A stretch of DNA of 64,000 nucleotides. Source: CAVRXQ01 sp963831155 (GTDB taxonomy: Bacteria; Actinomycetota; Acidimicrobiia; Acidimicrobiales; Bog-793). This document shows positions 17,093 through 25,630 of the stretch, in pieces. Location: positions 310,001-374,000 of the forward strand of contig CAWHOY010000005.1 in assembly GCA_963831155.1 (NCBI GenBank), in the 5' to 3' direction. The position numbers and the translations under genes were made by a program. The stretch's first letter is position 1. Each line of letters begins with the position of its first letter. The notes below the pieces were generated by a model. That model saw only the letters and a list, made by a program, of their open reading frames with translations, was not told where the DNA came from and did not search any database.

Positions 17093-17485
17093 GTGACGCT
17101 TACAGTTCGACAGCATCCGCGCGTTATGAGACGCGCCTTGCAGTGCCGAAGTGGGCCCTTGGGAGCGTCCCAAGGAGGGAACGACACCTGTGGTCGAAAG
17201 ACCTACCAGCGTGACCGGTTTTCACCCTCAACTCCGGCTCTTCGGTGCGGGCTTACCCCCAAGGACCCAACAAAGACGCTACGTCGCCGATGGTTCAACG
17301 CGAAAGGGCTTTGTCCAACGCCGTCCTAGAGACGTCGGATCTCGGTTTGGCCGGTGCTGAGACATCGAACGCGTGACGCGTTCGATGTCGAGCGCGCAGT
17401 AGTAACAGTGCGGATCGCGGCGCTGGTGTCGCCACGACCGAACAGATACTCTCCGGCGCGCGTAACCATCTGATCGGAGACTGCC
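17093..17485. other. intergenic stretch with two perfect hairpins
   Basis: No gene seen. Inverted repeats: CCTTGGGA/TCCCAAGG around GCG at 17157-17175, and a 13-bp pair at 17361-17389. The remainder is featureless up to the GYD-protein gene. Confidence 0.45.
17361..17389. promoter_or_regulatory. perfect 13-bp inverted repeat
   Basis: GACATCGAACGCG, then TGA, then its exact reverse complement. It lies about 95 bases before the GYD-protein gene. There is no T-run on either strand, so it may be an operator or RNA hairpin rather than an intrinsic terminator. Confidence 0.4.
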
Positions 17486-17776
17486 ATGGCGAATTACGTC
17501 ATTCTCGGCAAATACACCAAGCAGGGGATCGAGACGATCAAAGACTCCTCGAAGCGCCGAGCAAAAGCCCGTGAGCTCGCGAAGTCGATCGGAGGAGAGA
17601 TCAAACAGGTCTACGTGACGATGGGCCAGTTCGACCTTGTGGTCGTCGCCGAGGCCCCGAACGACGAGGCGGCGGCAAAGCTCGCTCTCCTGGTCGGCAT
17701 GCAGGGGAACCTCTCGACCCAAACGCTACGGGCCTTCGATGAGGCCGAGACAGACAAGCTGATCGAGTCCCTCTAA
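17486..17776 (+). CDS. GYD domain protein
   Basis: 96 residues, typical length. NYVILGKYTKQGIETIKDS at the start and VYVTMGQFDLVVVAEAPNDE in the middle are hallmarks of the GYD family, small dimeric ferredoxin-like alpha/beta barrels of unknown function often found near stress or metabolic genes. The (M)GQYD-like motif is present as MGQFD. GGAG lies about 10 bases before the ATG. Confidence 0.85.
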   Translation: MANYVILGKYTKQGIETIKDSSKRRAKARELAKSIGGEIKQVYVTMGQFDLVVVAEAPNDEAAAKLALLVGMQGNLSTQTLRAFDEAETDKLIESL

Positions 17777-17929
17777 GTCCCGACCGAAGCTAGGCCGATT
17801 CGAAGCGGATTGGAGAGGCGGGCTCTGTCTCCGAGCCGGCGCTAAGTGGCGCTTTAGTCAAATCCTCCAGGAGCACGGCCAAGCCAGCGCTCGAAGTCGG
17901 ACCCGGCCCTTGGTCTCTAATCTGCATGC

Positions 17930-19228
17930 GTGCCTGAAACGATTTCCGGCGTCGACTGTCAACGCGCGCGCCCATCCACTTTTGTGTGTGACGTCCTCGT
18001 CGTGGGCGGAGGCCCATCCGGGGCCGCAGCCGCATACTGGCTTGCCGAGGCCGGTCTCGACGTGCTCGTCGTCGAAAAGAAGCACTTTCCGAGGGACAAG
18101 ACCTGCGGGGACCTGCTTTCGTCGCGCTCGGTCCGCCAGCTTTATGACATGGGTCTATTCGACGACATCACAGGCCACCACCGCATTGACGGCATGAGGG
18201 CGCTCGGTTTCGGCCGCGAGATCGTTCTCCCGTGGCCCGAGCATCGCGACTACCCCTCTCACGGCTACGTGATCACCCGTTCGAAGCTCGACGCCCTCGT
18301 TTCGGGGCGCGCGGAGAAGGCCGGGGCTGCTTTCTGGCAGGGCGTCGAGGCGGTCGAACCGCTCGGCGATATGTCCGGACACGGCGGACCAGCTCTCGGC
18401 GCGCGCCTCCTCGACCACGACCGCGGCAGCACGACAGAGGTGCGAGCCAGCTACATCGTCGTGGCCGACGGCGCGAACTCGCGCTTCGGACGTGCACTCG
18501 GGGCCGAACGCGACCGCTCGCGTCCTCTCGGGATGGCGCTGCGCGGCTACTACTACTCGCCCCGCCACTTCGAGCCGACGATCGAGTTCCACCTCGACCT
18601 CCGCGACACCGAAGGCAACGTTCTTCCCGGTTATGGCTGGATCTTCCCGACCGGGGACGGGCGGGTGAACGTTGGTGTCGGGATCGTCTCGACGTTTCAG
18701 GGGTGGAAGGCGGTGAACACATCGGACCTCCTCGCAGCGTTCGTCGCGAACGCTCCGAAGTCGTGGTGCCTCGGGCCGATGACGATGTGCGCGCCGGCGA
18801 CCGGCGGGCGCCTGCCGATGGGGCTCTCGATCAGACCGCGTGTCGGTCCCGACTACCTCGTCGTCGGCGACGCCGGCGGTTCGGTGAATCCGTTCAACGG
18901 CGAGGGGATCGCCTACGGGTACGAGACAGGCAGGCTCGCCGCGATCCACGTCGCCGAGGCGTCCGCAGCGCACGACCCATGCGTTCTCAGGCGGTACGAG
19001 TCAGATCTCGAGGATCGCTACGGCCTGTACTTCAAGGTCGCGTCGAGCTTCACACAGCTGCTAGGACGCCCGAAGGTCATGGAGCGCCTCTTCGCGACGA
19101 GTATGCATTCGAAGTCGGCCATGGGATGGTTGGTTCGCATCATGTCGAACCTCATGCGTCCCGATGAGACTGGCGCCGCCGAACTCGCCTACGGCGCCGC
19201 CGCTGCGATCGCCGCCCGCGTCGGCTGA
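17930..19228 (+). CDS. geranylgeranyl reductase family flavoprotein
   Basis: 432 residues. FAD Rossmann site VLVVGGGPSGAAAAYWLAEA (23-42), the conserved FPRDKTCGDLLSSR motif, YVITRSKLDALVSGRAEKAG, VVADGANSRFGRAL, and the second FAD motif VVGDAGGSVNPFNGEGIAYG. The family reduces prenyl double bonds of menaquinone, chlorophyll or archaeal-type lipids. In actinobacteria a relative (MenJ-like) saturates the menaquinone tail and lies near nuo genes. No nuo gene is nearby here, so this is a cargo copy of unknown substrate. GTG start. Confidence 0.88.
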   Translation: MPETISGVDCQRARPSTFVCDVLVVGGGPSGAAAAYWLAEAGLDVLVVEKKHFPRDKTCGDLLSSRSVRQLYDMGLFDDITGHHRIDGMRALGFGREIVLPWPEHRDYPSHGYVITRSKLDALVSGRAEKAGAAFWQGVEAVEPLGDMSGHGGPALGARLLDHDRGSTTEVRASYIVVADGANSRFGRALGAERDRSRPLGMALRGYYYSPRHFEPTIEFHLDLRDTEGNVLPGYGWIFPTGDGRVNVGVGIVSTFQGWKAVNTSDLLAAFVANAPKSWCLGPMTMCAPATGGRLPMGLSIRPRVGPDYLVVGDAGGSVNPFNGEGIAYGYETGRLAAIHVAEASAAHDPCVLRRYESDLEDRYGLYFKVASSFTQLLGRPKVMERLFATSMHSKSAMGWLVRIMSNLMRPDETGAAELAYGAAAAIAARVG

Positions 19229-19427
19229 ACCTCCCCCACGGTTGCGATTGGAGTGGAGTTCGAAGCACATAGAAAACGTGCCTGTCGAAGGCGCACGTAG
19301 CCGGCGATCGGGGGCAGGTTTCCAGGTTGATGTATGCGCAGGATTTCCGCACAGATCTCCCTCTTCGGTTCGGTCGCTAATCCCTGCGAGCCCACTCGGG
19401 CCGGCAAATGAGCGAGATGATGTACTC

Positions 19428-20030
19428 ATGATGGACGAAGGCCTCCCTATGCCGGTGGACCCCGTCGATGAGGCCGATCGGGTCGCCGCCGTCGCCCGGT
19501 TGCGCGACCTCGTCGGTTCTGGCGAGCTCTCGTTTGAACGCTTCTCGGACGCGCTCGACCAGGCGCTGGCCGCGACGACCCATACCGAGCTCGAGACAGC
19601 GTTCACGGCGCTTCCCTCTCTCGTCCATCTGAGCCCGGTGTCGCGACGTCTCTCGCGCCCCGTTGTCGTCGAGGCGCGGATGAGCTCCCTCGACCTCGGG
19701 TCCGGATTCCAGCTCGCCGCAGACACGAGCGTCATTGCGTCGATTGGCTCGGTCTGGCTCGATCTCACCTCCGCGAGCTGGGATGCCCGACAAGTCGATC
19801 TCCGCCTCGAGGCGACAACGGGATCGATCGACGTCGTCGTCCCCCGTGGCGTGGTGGTGCAATTGGTGCGCGCTAAGGGTCAGGTGGTGCTCGACAACAT
19901 CGAGCCGCCCATTCCGGGTGCTCCCGTGCTCCGCATCGAGGCGACAGCGCGGACCGGAGTAATCCGTATCACCCATGATCCCGAGCGCGTGCCGGGTGCC
20001 CCGTCTCGAACGCGACGACGGCGCCGGTAG
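19428..20030 (+). CDS. DUF1707 (SHOCT-like) domain protein with LiaF-like C-terminus
   Basis: 200 residues from the first of two adjacent ATGs. Residues 15-60 (EADRVAAVARLRDLVGSGEL, FERFSDALDQALAATTHTEL) match DUF1707, a short helical domain of actinobacterial envelope-stress proteins. The second half is beta-rich (LEATTGSIDVVVPRGVVVQL), like the cell-wall-active antibiotic response C-terminal domain, and ends in a run of arginines. No membrane helix. The open frame further upstream is discounted because it is low complexity. Confidence 0.72.
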   Translation: MMDEGLPMPVDPVDEADRVAAVARLRDLVGSGELSFERFSDALDQALAATTHTELETAFTALPSLVHLSPVSRRLSRPVVVEARMSSLDLGSGFQLAADTSVIASIGSVWLDLTSASWDARQVDLRLEATTGSIDVVVPRGVVVQLVRAKGQVVLDNIEPPIPGAPVLRIEATARTGVIRITHDPERVPGAPSRTRRRRR

Positions 20031-20109
20031 CCGGCGATCTGGGACGCGGCGGTGCCGCTGGGGCATTCCGTCGGGCACGCCGCCGTGCTGACGAAGCGGA
20101 CGTGGCTCC

Positions 20110-20667
20110 CTACAGAAGGCGGTAGCGGATCTGTACGACGCCGTTGCTGAATCGGCGCTCGTCGAGGAGCTCAAGCTCGCCGCGCGTGTCGGTCGGCAGT
20201 GCCGGCTTGCGCCCACCGAGGACGACGGGCCAGATGAACATGTGGCACTCGTCGACCAGCCCGGCTTTGAAAGCCTGTGCCGCGAGGTTCGGACCTCCCA
20301 CGATGAGATCGCGGGTGGCCGCGGCCTTCAGGTCGTGTACCGCGCCGGGGTCGAAGTGGCGTTCGAGCCGGGTGTTGGCGGTTGACACTGCGGCCAGGGT
20401 CGTGGAGTAGACGACCTTGTCCGCCGCTTTCCAGACGTTCGCGAAGTCGCTCATGAGGTCCGACTGTGCAGCCAGGGTGGCGTCCGTTTCCCATACGGCC
20501 ATCGTGTCGTACAAACGCCGCCCGTAGAGGTACGTGCCCACGGACCGCAGAAGGTCAGTGATGAACGCGAACACGTCGTCGTCCGGCGCAGCCCAGTCGA
20601 AGGCGCCGCGTTCGTCCTCGGTGTAGCCGTCGAGGGACACGTTCGACGCGTAGATCAGCTTGGCCAT
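20110..20667 (-). CDS. dihydrofolate reductase-like (RibD C-terminal) protein
   Basis: 185 residues. AKLIYASNVSLDGYTEDERG at the start, GTYLYGRRLYDTMAVWE in the middle and IVGGPNLAAQAFKAGLVDE with PVVLGGRKPALP at the end are typical of YwjB/YyaP-like DHFR-fold reductases. These are NADPH-binding cytoplasmic enzymes of unknown substrate. The start is placed at the ATG at 20667 by homology. It is the only minus-strand cargo gene in this part and ends next to the IS1111-type element. Confidence 0.85.
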   Translation of the reverse strand: MAKLIYASNVSLDGYTEDERGAFDWAAPDDDVFAFITDLLRSVGTYLYGRRLYDTMAVWETDATLAAQSDLMSDFANVWKAADKVVYSTTLAAVSTANTRLERHFDPGAVHDLKAAATRDLIVGGPNLAAQAFKAGLVDECHMFIWPVVLGGRKPALPTDTRGELELLDERRFSNGVVQIRYRLL

Positions 20668-20960
20668 TGCCGCTCCGACATCACCGTCGACACCATCTCG
20701 ACGACCTTGCTGTCCGAACTTAGTGAGCGGGGCTGCGCGAGGTTTGATGGTGAGGTGGAGCGCGACGTCGAGGTCTTGGCCCGTCGAGCGCAGAGGCGTC
20801 GGGACTGAAGCGCTCGCCTGCCCCTGGAGGGAGAGCGAACTTTGACCGTCCCATAAGTGATGCGATGAAGGAGCGGGGCCTCCGCTCCCCGTGAGGGTTC
20901 CAGTTTCCAAACCTCGAAACTGGGGCTTCTCACAGCAGTCTCACGACAAGGGAGGCCCCT

Positions 20961-21971
20961 ATGGAGCGAGAGTACGTCGGCATCGATCTGCACCGTCGCC
21001 GCTCGGTGATCGTGCGCATGGGCGCGGACGGAGAGCAGCGCTCGAGCGTGCGGATCGACAACGACCCAGGTGAGTTCGCGGCCGCGGTGTTGGCAGCACC
21101 GGCCGGCAGCGACGTGATCCTCGAAGCCACCTACGGCTGGTATTGGGCGGCGGACCTTCTCTCCGACCTCGGTTACGTCGTCCACCTCGCCAACCCGAAG
21201 GGCAACGACTGGGGGCACCGGCGGGTGAAAAACGACGAGCGCGACGCGCACGACCTCGCCGACTTGTTGCGACTCGGCCGTCTCGCCGAGGCCTGGATCG
21301 CACCGCCTGAGCTCCGCGAGCTAAGAGAGCTCGTCAGATTCCGCAACAAGCTCTCATGCATGCGAACAGGCGTGAAGGCACAGGCGCACGCCGTGCTCGC
21401 GAAGTGTGGCGTGCTGCCGGTGCGCAACGACATGTGGGGTGTCGGAGGTGCCGCGCAGTTCGATGCACTCGAGATCCCTCGTGCCTATTCACACCGCATC
21501 GAGGTGTTACGTGACCTCGTCTGTTTCTTCAACCGCGAGATCATCGAGATCGACCGCCAAACGCATCTGTTGTTGCGTGACGATCCCGGTTACAACGCCG
21601 TGCAGGCGATCTATGGCGTCGGCGAGGTGATGGCGGCGATCTTCGTCTCAGAGATCGGCGACGTCTCGCGCTTCGGATCACCAGAAGCGCTCTGTTCGTG
21701 GGCGGGGCTGACGCCGATTCATCGCGAGTCCGACACCAAGGTGCACCGTGGTCGGATCACCAAACAGGGCTCGCGCCTCGTGCGCTGGGCGGCGGTCGAG
21801 ACAGTCGCCCGCTACCACGGCGGCATCTTCGAGGCATCGTTCCAGGCGATCGCAGAGCGACGTGGCAAGAAAAAGGCTGTTGTCGCGATCGCCCGCAAAG
21901 TCCTCACGCTCGTCTACTACGGGCTCAGAGACGGAGAGATCCGTTGTCTCAAGAGCCCGAAAGCGGCGTGA
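20961..21971 (+). CDS. IS110/IS1111 family transposase
   Basis: 336 residues behind GGGAGG. The DEDD domain has YVGIDLHRRRSVIVRMGADG, VILEATYGWYWAADLLSDLG, and KNDERDAHDLADLLRLGRL. The Transposase_20 domain has IYGVGEVMAAIFVSEIGDVS, EALCSWAGLTPIHRESD, and KQGSRLVRWAAVETVARY. Frame intact. It is the only full-length copy of this transposase in the window. Confidence 0.93.
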   Translation: MEREYVGIDLHRRRSVIVRMGADGEQRSSVRIDNDPGEFAAAVLAAPAGSDVILEATYGWYWAADLLSDLGYVVHLANPKGNDWGHRRVKNDERDAHDLADLLRLGRLAEAWIAPPELRELRELVRFRNKLSCMRTGVKAQAHAVLAKCGVLPVRNDMWGVGGAAQFDALEIPRAYSHRIEVLRDLVCFFNREIIEIDRQTHLLLRDDPGYNAVQAIYGVGEVMAAIFVSEIGDVSRFGSPEALCSWAGLTPIHRESDTKVHRGRITKQGSRLVRWAAVETVARYHGGIFEASFQAIAERRGKKKAVVAIARKVLTLVYYGLRDGEIRCLKSPKAA

Positions 21972-22362
21972 CGCTCGGACGCGGACGGGCGCGAGCTCGA
22001 CGTTCGGCAGGGCCCCCACTCGAAGGAGTGGCGCGGCCGGCAAAGTGATTGAGCCCGCCCGTTCGCGGCCGGAACACACCATGCTGAGCGACTCAGCGAA
22101 GACATGCCTCGGCAACCGAGCTTGCCCCTCTCACGATCTCTGACGCGAGAGAACTTGGTGTGAACTCAGGCGGCTTGACGTCGCTACACAACCTGAGAAA
22201 TCCTGCGCCACTCGGCGTCGGCGTCAAGGTCGTTCGTCCTCGCTTTGCTCCGGGCGCTCCACCTTGACTCCGACGCCTCGACGGCGCGCGCCTTCACTCA
22301 GGCTGTGCAATCGGATTGCAGAGCGTTGAACAGGAAGAAAGGCCTGTCGCGAGGATTGACAC
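21972..22362 (+). ncRNA. candidate bridge-RNA end of the IS1111-type element
   Basis: Non-coding DNA between the transposase stop and the right inverted repeat, where IS1111 elements carry their bridge RNA. The part from 22117 onward is kept in the transposase-less derivative at 58 kb, apart from a short block present here (about 22225-22250) and absent there. No RNA structure was computed. Confidence 0.35.
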
Positions 22363-22390
22363 GGCCCCGCTCCTTCAGACATGCCGGACT

Positions 22391-22500
22391 GGGGCGCTCG
22401 CGAACGGACCGATGCGCAACTCGATCGAATCCTTGGCGAGAGTCGAGCGCGCATGTCGCTACCCGGTTGGCCCTACGTAATCGTGCAGATATACGAATTC
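22391..22500 (-). repeat. dispersed repeat R2, copy 1
   Basis: About 110 bases similar to 57025-57160 and, in part, 37262-37312. The best-conserved stretch reads CCGGTTGGCCCTACGTA on the plus strand here. It lies against the right end of the IS1111-type element. Confidence 0.5.
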
Positions 22501-22635
22501 GTTCATGCAAAACCGTCGCGCGTTTTGACGCGTGGCGGGTCCTCTTGGCGCAGCGCGCCGCCGGGAAGGTGAATACATCTTGGAGCCCGTCTAGATTGCA
22601 TACGCGCCGACTTGTTTGGCGTGAAGGAGCGGGAG

Positions 22636-23316
22636 ATGCGGATGCGCCGCCTGTCAACCACCGCGCTTGTGCCCGTGTTGGGGCTCATGCTTATGGCATT
22701 TGGAGGCCGCGCCGTTTTCGCGCGCGGCGAATCCGCAAAGCAGCTTGTGCAGGCAGCGGCGAAAGCGCTTGCCTCCGCGAAGTCGGTCCGCCTTTCAGGC
22801 TCGGTTCCGGTTTCCGGCGGGACAGAAAGTATCGATTTTGTGATGTTCTCAAATGGGGACCTCGAGGGCAGCCTCACACTTGGGGGCGATCTCGTGCACA
22901 TCACGATCGTGAACGGAACGGACTACTACCAAGCGCCGCCGCCCTATTGGCAGAAGGTCGGGGGACTGCCTGCCACGTTGGCCAAGCAGATCGCCCCGGA
23001 CTGGATAAGCACGCCGACCTCAAGCTCAGCCGGTACGGGAGACAGCTTTCAGATCGCGCCACTCGCTTCCCAGGTCGACTCGACCACCACCGGACTAACG
23101 ATCGTGGGCCACAAGAAGGTCGATGGTCACGCTGCTGTGGGTGTCAGATCCTCGAACGGCAGTGTGTTTTGGATTGCCACAACAGGAACGCCATATCCGA
23201 TTTCCGAAGTGCGACAAGGCAAGAGTGGTGGCAACCTGTCGTTCAGCGGTTGGAACAGTTTTAAGTCGCCGACGGCACCGAAGGGAGCCATCCCTCTCTC
23301 TTCACTCCGTTCCTAG
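22636..23316 (+). CDS. secreted protein, LppX/LprG-like fold suspected
   Basis: 226 residues from the ATG at 22636 (GGAGCGGGAG upstream). A signal peptide (RMRRLSTTALVPVLGLMLMA) with no lipobox Cys is followed by KQLVQAAAKALASAKSVRLS, MFSNGDLEGSLTLGGDLVHI and NGTDYYQAPPPYWQKVGG. This helix-then-antiparallel-strand pattern resembles LppX/LprAFG lipid-carrier proteins of actinobacteria. Function is inferred from pattern only. It stands alone between the IS element and a VOC gene. Confidence 0.6.
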   Translation: MRMRRLSTTALVPVLGLMLMAFGGRAVFARGESAKQLVQAAAKALASAKSVRLSGSVPVSGGTESIDFVMFSNGDLEGSLTLGGDLVHITIVNGTDYYQAPPPYWQKVGGLPATLAKQIAPDWISTPTSSSAGTGDSFQIAPLASQVDSTTTGLTIVGHKKVDGHAAVGVRSSNGSVFWIATTGTPYPISEVRQGKSGGNLSFSGWNSFKSPTAPKGAIPLSSLRS

Positions 23317-23383
23317 CGCACGCGTGGACGATAGACAGCTCTCGCACTAACCCGAGAAGTCGACGCCAGGACATGACGGTGCC

Positions 23384-23402
23384 TAATCCAGTTCTATTAG
23401 AC
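23384..23402 (+). repeat. intergenic motif R3, copy 1
   Basis: TAATCCAGTTCTATTAGAC, one of nine related sites in the window; lies between two genes. Confidence 0.45.
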
Positions 23403-23531
23403 GCGGTGTCGCGCGCCTGGCGTTGATGAACAGCCTGTTCTCTAGGGCGTCACTGACCCAGCGATGTGGGGCACCGTAGCGATCCGTGTCCGCACTCCAT
23501 AATGTCGGTGTCAGTCGACCGGGGGGTAGCG

Positions 23532-23927
23532 ATGCCCGAGTTTCCCGCAGTAGCGCATGTCGCTGTGACGGTAACCGATATCGACCGAAGCCGAGCTTGG
23601 TATCAGCGACTGTTCGGCTCCGATCCGGTGCTCGATGAAGATACCGGCCCGTTCCGCCACGTTGTGTGGCTCCTTGGTAGCGGCACGCTGTTCGGTATTC
23701 ACCAGCACGAGAGTCCGTCGGGTTCAGAGCCATTCGATGAATTACGACCAGGCCTTGACCACGTCGCCTTCGGTTGCTCGAACCGGACTGAGCTTGAGGA
23801 GTGGGCGACGAGGCTGATCTCCCTCGGGATCGTTCACGGCGGTGTCATCGACGCGGCGTACGGGTCGGGTCTTTCGTTCCGAGACCCGGACAACATCGCC
23901 TTGGAGTTCTTCGCACCGCCGGGATAG
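23532..23927 (+). CDS. VOC/glyoxalase superfamily protein
   Basis: 131 residues from the ATG at 23532. VAHVAVTVTDIDRSRAWYQR (metal-ligand His of the first module), LFGIHQHESP, LDHVAFGCSNRTELEEWATR (second module His), and RDPDNIALEFFAPPG with the terminal Glu ligand. Likely a metal-dependent lyase, isomerase or dioxygenase, or a bleomycin-resistance-like binder. No pathway context. Upstream lies one copy of intergenic motif R3. Confidence 0.82.
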   Translation: MPEFPAVAHVAVTVTDIDRSRAWYQRLFGSDPVLDEDTGPFRHVVWLLGSGTLFGIHQHESPSGSEPFDELRPGLDHVAFGCSNRTELEEWATRLISLGIVHGGVIDAAYGSGLSFRDPDNIALEFFAPPG

Positions 23928-24001
23928 ATAGTCCTCGTTCGCGCGAGGGACTGTCCCCCAACGTGCCGTCGGAGACACTCGCGGCGCAGGTGAACACCGC
24001 G

Positions 24002-24020
24002 TAATCGTGTTCTATTAAAC
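24002..24020 (+). repeat. intergenic motif R3, copy 2, with extended repeat
   Basis: TAATCGTGTTCTATTAAAC. It is followed (24021-24064) by a stretch with GTTCTGG and GGCGTTTGGGGGCA that recurs after the copy at 41066 (41126-41168). Confidence 0.5.
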
Positions 24021-24191
24021 GCGAGTCCCCGTTCTGGTGTGTTACCGAGCCGGCGTTTGGGGGCACCCGGCCTTCAATCGGGGAAATCACATCCGAGCAC
24101 TTGCACTCGACGCCGCATGGGCAAGTTTCGCCCATCGATTTTTCGGAGGGGAATAGTTACCGTGAGTGACACCTGACCACGGAGGAACAAC

Positions 24192-24473
24192 ATGAGCATC
24201 CTTGTCCGCTTCACAGGAGCACCAAATATGACAGCCGAGAAGTACGACAAGACGATGCCCAACATTGAGGCATCGGGTACGTTCCCGCCTGACGGACTCG
24301 ATTACCACGTCGCTTTCACTTCCGGCGGTACTTTCCGTGTTAGCGAAATCTGGGACTCGAAGGAGCAATTCGAGGCGTTCGGTCAGCGGCTCATGCCGAT
24401 CCTCGCCGAAGGTGGCATCGAACTCGCAGGGCCGCCGGAAGTTATCGAGATTCACAACATCATCAAGCGATAG
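24192..24473 (+). CDS. conserved hypothetical, ABM-like small protein
   Basis: 93 residues behind a strong GGAGGAACAAC ribosome site. The pattern VRFTGAPNMTAEKYDKTM, HVAFTSGGTFRVSEIWDSKE, FEAFGQRLMPIL is that of dimeric alpha/beta-barrel proteins of about 90 residues. Function is unknown; relatives are annotated only as hypothetical. A related protein begins at 63799 at the end of the window (shared FRVTDVWESREAFEKF-like segment). Confidence 0.7.
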   Translation: MSILVRFTGAPNMTAEKYDKTMPNIEASGTFPPDGLDYHVAFTSGGTFRVSEIWDSKEQFEAFGQRLMPILAEGGIELAGPPEVIEIHNIIKR

Positions 24474-24664
24474 CCCGCCTTACTTCGATCCAAGTTGGCT
24501 CGACAGAGGCGAGTTGCCTTAAAAGTTCGGAGAACGCATCGATGAAGGGAGCGGGCGCTAGGTGTTCTACCCATAGACCTTGTTGACGCGGTTGATTCTC
24601 AAATGAAGTGAGTCCCCGAGGCAATGTGGAGCTGTTCACACCCACACCGCCAAGGAGACTCGAA

Positions 24665-25622
24665 ATGCACCGTAATGCTCCGTTGACTCCACAAGGTCGA
24701 CTTCGCCTATGCCAGCGCATTGAAGATGGCTGGACGATCGCCTCAGCTGCGGAGTCGATGAATGTCTCGCGCCAGACCGCCCACAAGTGGTGGCGGCGCT
24801 ATCGCGAGCTGGGATCGATCGGCCTCGAGGATCGGTCGAGTCGACCTCGGAACTGTCCAAGCAAGACCCCGGCACGAACCGAACGGCGAATCGTCGAGAT
24901 GCGCCGACGTCATCAATTGGGGCCAGCGCGCCTGGCACCAAGAGCAGGCATCCCCGCCTCGACACTGCATCGCGTTCTGCAGCGCAACGGCGTGAGCCGA
25001 CTCTCAGATCTCGATCGCCGAAGTGGCCGGGTGATCCGGCGCATTGAGACCTCTCGTCCCGGAGAGCTCGTCCATATCGACGTCAAAAAGCAGGCCAAGA
25101 TTCCGCCAGGTGGCGGTTGGAAGGCTCATGGCCGGGGTTCGCAGGCCGACACTGATCGACGACGCCGACACCGGGTCGGCTATGCCCACATCCATTCAGC
25201 GATCGATGCTCACAGCCGGCTCGCCTATTCCGAGGTGCACGCCGACGAGACGGCGTTCACTGCAGTTGAGTTCTGGCGACGGGCCAGTGCCTTTTTTGCC
25301 CGGCTACGGAATCGTTATCGAGCGCGTGATGACCGACAACGGATCTTGTTATGTCGCCAACGCATTCACGAAGGAGCTGGCGGTCGCAGGCATTCGGCAC
25401 ACTCGAACTCGGCCCTACCGGCCACAGACCAACGGCAAGGTGGAACGCTTCAACCGCACGCTTCTCAACGAGTGAGCTTACGCCAGACCCTACCGATCAG
25501 AAGCAGCGAGAACCCGTGCGCTTGCCGCTTGGCTCCACATGTACAACCATCACCGGCACCACACGGCCATTGGGGGACCACCCATTAACCGAGTCAACAA
25601 CGTGGTGGGGCAGAACAATTAG
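24665..25622 (+). pseudogene. IS481 family transposase, frameshifted and with an in-frame stop
   Basis: Starts MHRNAPLTPQGRLRLCQRIE with an HTH (ASAAESMNVSRQTAHKWWRR) and an rve integrase core: first Asp in LVHIDVKKQAKIP, second in VMTDNGSCYV, Glu in NGKVERFNRTLL. The second half lies in a different frame, with the shift near 25297-25310. After LLNE a TGA (25473-25475) replaces the expected Trp, then the frame goes on to MYNHHRHHTAIGG and a TAG at 25620. Two lesions make it inactive. Confidence 0.85.
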
Positions 25623-25630
25623 GGGACGCG

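Larger units (their letters stand above)
20856..22405 (+). mobile_element. IS1111-type element of the IS110 family
   Basis: About 1.55 kb. Subterminal 14-bp inverted repeats GAAGGAGCGGGGCC at 20867-20880 and its complement at 22363-22376, one intact transposase, and about 390 bases of non-coding DNA after it. Limits come from comparison with the deleted relative at 58060-58502: similarity starts near 20856 and ends near 22405. Inverted repeats plus a long downstream non-coding end fit the IS1111 group. Confidence 0.75.

Noticed and set aside
20668..20910. N-terminal extension of the DHFR-like gene
   Set aside because: Low-complexity text; homology begins at the Met at 20667.
22245..22635. 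Start of a 339-codon plus-strand frame
   Set aside because: Runs from the IS end through repeat R2 into the wrong frame of the secreted-protein gene; no protein features.
24608..24664. Earlier start for the IS481 transposase
   Set aside because: The family begins at MHRNAPLT; the preceding residues overlap the probable IS end.
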